Shown: piece by piece, positions 57,013 through 64,000 of the stretch
Layout: each line of letters opens with the position of its first letter
Numbering within the stretch: position 1 is the first letter of the stretch
DNA from: Mycobacterium lepraemurium
Lineage (GTDB): Bacteria > Actinomycetota > Actinomycetes > Mycobacteriales > Mycobacteriaceae
Length of the DNA stretch: 64,000 bases
Direction of reading: 5' to 3'
Assembly (NCBI GenBank): GCA_002291465.1
Contig: CP021238.1
Coordinates: 2,666,001 to 2,730,000 of the forward strand
Made by a program: the position numbers and the translations under genes
Notes under the pieces: model-generated
What the model saw: only the letters and a program-made list of their open reading frames with translations
The model's database searches: none
What the model was told of the DNA's origin: nothing

Positions 57013-57853
57013 ATGTTGGACCGGCTGCTGCACCGATCGAAGACCAGCCGCGGCGCCCTGGCGGTGGTGACCGGCGCCGGAAGCGGCATCGGTGCGGCCT
57101 TCGCCCTCGAACTGGGCAAGCGCGGCGGCACCGTCGTGTACAGCGATATCGACCAAGCCGCCGCCCAGCGGACGGCCGACGCGATCACCGAACACGGCGC
57201 GAAAGCCCTCGCAATCCTTTGTGATGTCTCGCAATTCGGGGACGTGCAGGCGCTGGCCGAGCAGTCGCAGTCCTGGTTCGGCGCCCCACCCACACTGGTG
57301 ATCAACAACGCCGGTGTCGGCACCGGCGGCGCGACCATCGGTGATGCGCCACTGGACGATTGGCAGTGGACGCTGGGAATCAACCTGTGGGGTCCCATTC
57401 ACGGCTGTCATGTGTTCACCCCGATCCTGCGCACCGTCGGCCGCGCCGCGGGGCATCATCAACGTGGCCTCGGCCGCGGCGTTCGGCGCGGCCCCCGGCA
57501 TGGCTGCCTACAACGTCAGCAAGGCGGGTGTGCTGTCTCTGTCCGAGACCCTGGCCGCCGAGCTGTCCGGCACGCCGGTGCGAGTCACCGTGCTGTGCCC
57601 GACGTTCGTCAAGACGAACATCCTCGAATCCGGGCGAATCAGCGAGGAATCCGGCGAACTGGCCGCAAAACTGATGCGCTGGACCGGGTTCTCCGCGGAC
57701 AAAGTCGCCCGCATCTGCTTGGACGCGCACGACCGCGGCGACCTGTACTGCATGCCGCAGCTCGACGCACAAATCGACTGGCACATCAAACGCCTTGCCC
57801 CACAGTCCTATACGCGAGCAGCCGGCCTGGTGTCCCGAATCAACCTGCCCTGA
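57013..57853 (+). pseudogene. Short-chain dehydrogenase, one frameshift
   Basis: N-terminal frame: LAVVTGAGSGIGAAFALELG and PPTLVINNAGVGTGGATIGD. Near 57445, in a GC-rich run, the frame changes and continues as GIINVASAAAFGAAPGMAAY NVSKAGVLSLSETLAAEL (Tyr-x-x-x-Lys) to TGA 57851-57853. Restored about 280 residues, resembling the SadH-type reductases that accompany mycobacterial monooxygenases. Next gene starts 24 bases on. Confidence 0.8.
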
Positions 57854-57877
57854 TCACCCGACGGAAAGGAGCCTCCG

Positions 57878-58799
57878 GTGGCCATCGACATGGAAGCCAT
57901 GCTCGCCAAGATCAAGGATCGACAGTGGGTGCTCGCCGACATCGATTGGGATGCGCCCGGCGCCGACATGATCAGTGACGAACAGCGGCCACAGCTCAAG
58001 GCGTTCATGGCCGACCTGTGCCGGATCGAGAACATCGGCGCCAGGGGATTCGCGGCGCTGGCGAAAAAGGCACCCACCCCGACCATCGCCGAGATCTACC
58101 GCTACTTTCACGCCGAGGAGCAGCGGCACGCCAACGCCGAACTGGCGCTGATGAAACGCTGGGGCATGCTCACCGACGGTGAGATTCCCGAGCCAAACGT
58201 GAACATCCGGCTGGCGATCGACTGGCTGGACCACTGGGCCGACGACATGCCGCTGTCGCCGCTGGGCACCGTTATCCCGATGCTCGAGGTGGCACTGGAC
58301 GGCGCCCTGTTAAAATTCCTCCTCGACGAGGTGCACGACCCCATCTGCCATCAGGTCTTCGAGAAGATCAACAATGACGAATCCCGCCATCTCGTCGTCG
58401 ATTTCGAAGTTCTCGACATGATCGGGTACGCCAAGGTCCGGCGGTTGCTGATCGACTTCGTCGGTCACCATGCCACTCCGGGCCTCATCATCGGTGCGAT
58501 CACCGGCGCACCGCTGATCAACCGGATCCGCAACGAGATCACCGCCATGGGCATGGAGCCGGAGCGGCTCTACCGGGCGGTGAAACGATTCAAGGAGCTT
58601 GGCGATCGCGGCGAACGCACCTACTCGGGTGCCGACCTATCGTTTCCTGAGGCGCTACGCCGGAGTGGTCACCAACCCACGCCACCCCTACCACCTGCTG
58701 GCGAATTCGATGGTGTGGCTTTCCGACCGGTATCCGCGGCTCCTACTTCCGCCGGTGCCGTCCTGGGTGGAAGAACTCACCCACGAGCCGGCGGCGTGA
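57878..58799 (+). pseudogene. Ferritin-like di-iron protein, frameshift near the 3' end
   Basis: From GTG 57878 about 250 residues are in frame, with two carboxylate/His metal motifs: IYRYFHAEEQRHANAELALM and FEKINNDESRHLVVDFEVLD. Near 58630 the frame changes and YRFLRRYAGVVTNPRHPYHL continues to TGA 58797-58799. Restored about 306 residues. The substrate is unknown; proteins of this kind neighbour flavin monooxygenases in mycobacterial fatty-acid or ketone catabolic operons. The core is whole, so a C-terminally altered product could still fold. Confidence 0.72.
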
Positions 58800-58801
58800 G
58801 C

Positions 58802-60303
58802 ATGGCACGCGATCACGCCCACGCGGCGCTCATCATCGCAGCCGGATTCACCGGTCTGGGTGCGGCGATCCGACTGGCCGAGGCCGGAGTCGACGACATC
58901 GCGATACTGGAGCGCTCCGACCGGGTCGGCGGAACCTGGCGTGACACAACGTATCCCGGTGCCAGCTGCGACGTTCCCTCGCTGCTGTATTCCTACTCGT
59001 TCGTCAAGAACCCGACCTGGTCGCGAACCTACTCGCCGGCCCCCGAGATCTATCGCCACCTCGAGGACATGGCGGACCGGTTCGACATTCGCCGGTGTAT
59101 CAGGTTCGGGGCACGAGGTCAGCGGTTTGGCCTTCGACGAGGACGCCGGCGTGTGGACCGCCACCACCAAGAACCGCAAGAAGTTCCGCGCCCGCACCGT
59201 GGTGCTGGCGTCGAGTCCCCTGTCCGACGTCAGCTTCCCCGACATCCGTGGGCTGGACAGCTACCGCGGGCACAAGATCCACAGCGCGCGCTGGGACCAC
59301 GACTACGACTTCGCGGGCAAGCGGGTCGCGGTCATCGGGACCGGCGCCAGCGCCATCCAGATCACCCCCGAACTGGTCAAGCAGGCCGGGTTCGTCAAGG
59401 TGTTTCAGCGCACACCGTGCTGGGTGCTGCCGCGGCTGGACGTCGCCACCCCACCGGCTGTGCAGGCGTTGTTCGCGAAAGTCCCTGCCGCACAGGAACT
59501 TGCCCGCCAGGCGCTGTACTGGGGCCACAAAGCCAGCGCCACCGCGCTGGTGTGGGATACGCCGTTGACGTTGCTGGTCGCCCGGCTCGGAAAGGCCCAC
59601 CTGTGCGCTCAGGTGAAGGATCCGTGGCTGCGCCGTCAGCTGACGCCGGACTTTCGGCCCGGCTGCTGCAAGCGCATGCTGGTCTCCAGCGGCTACTACA
59701 CGGCGCTGCAACGCGACAACTGCAAGCTCATCGACTGGCCGATCGCCACGTTGAGCCCGGCCGGCATTCGCACCAGTGACGGCATCGAGCACCACCTCGA
59801 CTGCATCGTGTTCGCCACCGGCTACGACGTGCACCTGACCGGTCCGCCGTTTCCGGTCACCGAGCTGGGGGGGCCGATCGCTGGCCGCCGAATGGGCCGG
59901 TGGCGCACAGGCTTACAAGAGCATCAACGTGCACGGCTACCCGAACCTGTTCGTCATGACCGGCCCCAACTCCGGGCCCAGGCACAACTCGCTGCTGGTC
60001 TACATCGAGGGCCAGCTGGACTACGCGGTCCGCGGCATCACCACCATTCTCAACGACGACCTGCGCTACCTCGATGTGCGCGAAGAGGTTCAACGCTGCC
60101 ACAACGAGGTCATTCAACGCCGGCTCACCAAGACGACCTGGATGTCGGGGTGCCGGAGTTGGTACCTCACCAAGGACGGATTCAACGGGTCGATGTATCC
60201 CGGCTTCGCCACGCAGTATCTTCGCCAGATGAGCGATTTCCGCTACCAGGACTATCAGGCCGTGGCGCGGCGCGCCCGCACACCCGCCGCCTCCTCCGCC
60301 TGA
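58802..60303 (+). pseudogene. Flavin monooxygenase of Baeyer-Villiger type, two frameshifts
   Basis: Restored about 500 residues. FAD motif IIAAGFTGLGAAIRLAEAG: the first Gly of GxGxxG appears as Ala. BVMO fingerprint YRGHKIHSARWDHD; NADPH motif VAVIGTGASAIQITPELVKQ; IVFATGYDVHL; and the C-terminal part SINVHGYPNLFVMTGPNSGP. Frameshifts near 59108 and 59875. Related to MymA/EthA-type enzymes, which oxygenate ketones or fatty acyl substrates. Confidence 0.8.
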
Positions 60304-60317
60304 GCCTGCGCATCGAC

Positions 60318-61153
60318 ATGGCAACCGAGCGCGCACTCTACCGTTCTTCCAGGCCGGAGCCGGGCACCATCGCCAGCGTGCTGCACAACGTGCGGCGGGC
60401 ACCCAAGCGCATCCGGCGCCAGTCGCGGGAATATCACCAACTCATCGAGGGCGCGGTGTCACAGCTTTTCGACGCGGCGGTCCGTCACCCGCACGGCGAC
60501 GCCAACTCCGGTGAGTACCGGATCGACGACCTGGCCCGGCTGGCCGGCACCACCACCCGCAACATTCGCGTCTACCGTGATCGCGGGCTGCTGCCGCCGC
60601 CCCTGCGCGTCGGCCGGATCGCGCTGTTCAACGACACCCACCTGACCCGGCTGCGGCTGATCACATCGATGCTCGACCGCAGGCTACACCATCGCCCACG
60701 TCCGGGAAATGCTCAGCGCCTGGGAGCAAGGCAAGAACCTCGGCGACGTGCTCGGCCTGGAAACCGCCATCGTGGGCACCTGGACCACCGAGAAACCGGA
60801 GACCATGTCGCTGGCCGAGGCGCAGCGACTCGTCGGCGGCCCCCCGCGCGTTCGAGCGCCTGGTGGCGCTTCAGGTGATCCGCGTCGACGCGACCCGGGC
60901 CACCCTGACCCGCCCGAAGCTGATCGAGGCGTTCAACGAAATACGCGGCTACGGCGTCGAATTCGACAAGCTCATCGGCCTGCACGAGCAGATCGTCCCC
61001 GAGATCGACAAGATCAGCGACATGCTGGTGCGGTTCCGCACTCAAACGGTCGCGGCGGTCACCGCGACGCTCGCGTCGTCGATCGAAGCCAATATCGAGT
61101 CGCTGGTGAGCCGGATTCTGGCCGACTATCTCGAATCCAGCTCGTCGGCCTGA
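60318..61153 (+). pseudogene. MerR-family regulator, two frameshifts
   Basis: N-terminal frame: EYRIDDLARLAGTTTRNIRV, YRDRGLLPPPLRVGRIALFN, a MerR DNA-binding domain placed unusually far in, after about 65 residues. Near 60685 it shifts to HVREMLSAWEQGKNLGDVLG, LETAIVGTWTTEKPETMSLA, then near 60845 to FERLVALQVIRVDATRATLT and SSIEANIESLVSRILADYLE. It lies 14 bases past the monooxygenase and was probably the operon's own regulator. Confidence 0.75.
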
Positions 61154-61484
61154 ATACGGCTTCGCGCGCACCTCGGGTCGTGCGCGCGCAATCTAGACGT
61201 TGGTCAGCACTAAAAAGGAGTGCTGACCACAGTGCAGGTTAAGCACGTGTAGGTGCCCGTGCAGGCTGCGGCCGTGGGGTAAGTGAGGGCCAGATTACGG
61301 CAAGAATGATTTTGGACTTACGGCCAGACACAAATACTCCATCCCGTTGAAGGTGGCACAGATGCTAAACGCGGCGCTGTCAGAAACCGGAGAATGATGG
61401 ATTTTCGCGGCAAACCCGCAGCAGGCATCCAGAGTTGTGCGTTACGTCGGCCGGGCGGCGACAGTCATCGGCGGATCACTCGGC
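61154..61484. other. Intergenic region between convergent genes
   Basis: 331 bases with no coding frame of note. It contains the strong hairpin at 61201-61229 and a short AT-richer stretch near 61290-61340. Confidence 0.6.
61201..61229. terminator. 11-bp perfect inverted repeat downstream of the MerR gene
   Basis: TGGTCAGCACT (61201-61211) and AGTGCTGACCA (61219-61229) around AAAAAGG. Lying between the ends of the MerR pseudogene and the convergent desaturase gene, it is most simply a bidirectional hairpin terminator. Confidence 0.5.
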
Positions 61485-62501
61485 TCAATGCCGGCTCAGC
61501 GTCAGCGTTCCTTTCGTTTGCAACACTGTGCTGGCGGTGATTTTCTCGGTCCTGCGTGCCTCGCGTTCGAGGTAGCGCTGCTTGGATTCCTCGAATTTCT
61601 CCGACGCGTCCTGCAGTTCCTTGACCAGCAGGCCGAGATCGTCGCGCATTCGGGCGGCCTCGCCGGTAAAGTCTTCTCGTTCGAAGATGCGCCATTTCTT
61701 GAGCACCGGCATGACCACCTCGTCGAGATGGATCCGCGGGTCATACACACCACCGACGGCGATGATCACCGCCTTGCGCCGAAACTCCGGCACCGTGAAT
61801 CCGGGCATCTTGAAATTGCGCAGAATCTGGTGCACCGACTTCATCGCTTGATTCGGTGCGATATCCAGGCCCGCGGCGCTGACGTCCCGGTAGAAGATCA
61901 TGTGCAGATTTTCGTCGTGCGACACCCTGGCCATCAACTGCTCGGCGATCGCGTCGTTGCACACTTTGCCGGTGTTGCGGTGCGAGACGCGGGTGGCCAA
62001 TTCCTGGAATGAGACATACATGACCGAGTCGAACAGGCTCTGGGCGAACATGTCGCCCTGCTGATTCTGGCCGGGGCTGAAGCCCCGGGTCATTTGCTCG
62101 AGACGCAGCATCTCCAATTCCACCGGGTCCACCGATCGGGTGACCACCAGGTAATCGCGCAGCGCGGTGCTGTGTCTGGCCTCCTCCGCGGTCCAGCGGT
62201 TCACCCACTGGCCCCACGGTCCGTCCATGCCGAAATTCATGGCGATTTCGCGGTGATACGACGGCAGATTGTCTTCGGTCAGCAGGTTTTGGACGATGGC
62301 CACCTGCGCGACGTCGGGCAGCCGGGTCTGGCCGGGTTCCCAATCTTGCTCGCCGCGGGTGTGGAAACTCTTGCCGTCCGACCAGGGCACGTAGTCGTGC
62401 GGGTTCCACTCCTTGAACTTCGCCAGGTGCCGGTTGAGCAGCCCCTCCACCACCGGCTCGAGTTCATGCAGCAGCTGCAGGTTAGTCAGGTCCTTGGGCA
62501 C
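61485..62501 (-). CDS. Acyl-[acyl-carrier-protein] desaturase (DesA1-like)
   Basis: 338 residues. A soluble di-iron desaturase that places double bonds in ACP-bound long acyl chains, in mycobacteria for mycolate precursors. Iron ligands lie in NRWTAEEARHSTALRDYLVV (EExxH) and VSHDENLHMIFYRDVSAAGL (DExxH); other conserved blocks are LTNLQLLHELEPVVEGLLNR and AVGGVYDPRIHLDEVVMPVL. I chose GTG 62501 because GGGAGGG lies five bases upstream and it gives the DesA1 length as I remember it. The resemblance to DesA1 (Rv0824c) is very strong, so this may be a paralogue or a relocated copy. Confidence 0.92.
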   Translation of the reverse strand: MPKDLTNLQLLHELEPVVEGLLNRHLAKFKEWNPHDYVPWSDGKSFHTRGEQDWEPGQTRLPDVAQVAIVQNLLTEDNLPSYHREIAMNFGMDGPWGQWVNRWTAEEARHSTALRDYLVVTRSVDPVELEMLRLEQMTRGFSPGQNQQGDMFAQSLFDSVMYVSFQELATRVSHRNTGKVCNDAIAEQLMARVSHDENLHMIFYRDVSAAGLDIAPNQAMKSVHQILRNFKMPGFTVPEFRRKAVIIAVGGVYDPRIHLDEVVMPVLKKWRIFEREDFTGEAARMRDDLGLLVKELQDASEKFEESKQRYLEREARRTEKITASTVLQTKGTLTLSRH

Positions 62502-62660
62502 GGAACCCTCCCGGTTGTCCACCGCGGTCGGCAACCCGCATGTATCTGTGTCATGCGGTTACATAAAGATGACACGCGCGGAGGCGACCACGTAGGGCCG
62601 AAAGTCCCTTAGCGCCGAACCGTGACCCGGCACACGCCAGGCAGCGGCAGCCCCGGGAAG

Positions 62661-64000
<1,340 letters not shown>

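Noticed and set aside
61201..61229. CIRCE-like operator for HrcA
   Set aside because: The arms contain AGCACT/AGTGCT like CIRCE, but the spacer is 7 rather than 9, the rest differs, and no chaperone gene is adjacent. A hairpin between gene ends is simpler.

Overview
The window is high-GC actinobacterial DNA that reads as a slow-growing Mycobacterium of the M. avium complex type. The evidence is a complete mycobactin locus (mbtA-B-C-D, an mbtE/F-type synthetase, mbtG, mbtH, mbtI), a PPE protein, PapA and DrrB/C-like lipid genes, DesA1-type desaturase, CFP2/MTB12 antigens and F420-type enzymes. The left flank (era, CorC-like, ybeY, phoH, rsmE, dnaJ2, hrcA, cfp2, mbtH) keeps the order I remember for M. 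tuberculosis Rv2364c-Rv2377c, with one extra proline-rich secreted protein and a CMD/ECF sigma pair added. mbtA is full length, which argues against subspecies paratuberculosis, where I remember it as truncated.

Layout. 1-8183 is a housekeeping block on the minus strand. 8262-11807 holds small genes, several of them broken: a carboxymuconolactone-decarboxylase gene and an ECF41-type sigma factor with one frameshift each, an intact cfp2, and a dead cfp2 paralogue. 11808-34702 is the mycobactin locus. mbtB, a discrete thioesterase, mbtC, mbtD, a 3671-residue three-module NRPS, mbtG and mbtH run leftward with overlapping or nearly touching ends. mbtA runs rightward. Two IdeR-like boxes lie in the shared promoter. 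34812-37655 carries a type I DAHP synthase behind what looks like a leader-peptide attenuator (Tyr-Trp-Arg-Phe codons, then an intrinsic terminator), followed by a PPE protein with a C-terminal SHOCT-like segment.

38707-47513 is a decayed accessory zone: a PapA pseudogene, a fused DrrB/C permease whose end is supplied by a dead IS630 element, truncated or frameshifted oxidoreductases, and a LysR gene cut in two by an inversion. Inside this zone's right side, 47577-53057 is an intact divergent unit: LysR regulator / CitE-like lyase, MaoC-like hydratase, Cat1-type CoA-transferase and a PoxB-type ThDP enzyme. The set matches an itaconate-degradation pathway ending in pyruvate oxidation. 53437-61153 has an intact F420-type reductase and then a run of genes (SDR, esterase, SDR, di-iron protein, Baeyer-Villiger-type monooxygenase, MerR) that each carry at least one frameshift or stop. 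61485-64000 holds an intact acyl-ACP desaturase and the salicylate synthase mbtI, which is cut by the window end.

How the genes work together: MbtI makes salicylate from chorismate, MbtA loads it on MbtB, and MbtB/C/D and the large NRPS extend the chain. MbtG hydroxylates lysine and MbtH supports the adenylation domains. The neighbouring DAHP synthase could supply chorismate. mbtI lies about 28 kb from mbtA, across the accessory zone. The frameshifts are concentrated in 8.7-11.6 kb and 38.7-61.2 kb, while about 37 kb of other coding sequence, including an 11-kb ORF, is uninterrupted. This favours real gene decay over uniform sequencing error, but reads are needed to settle it.
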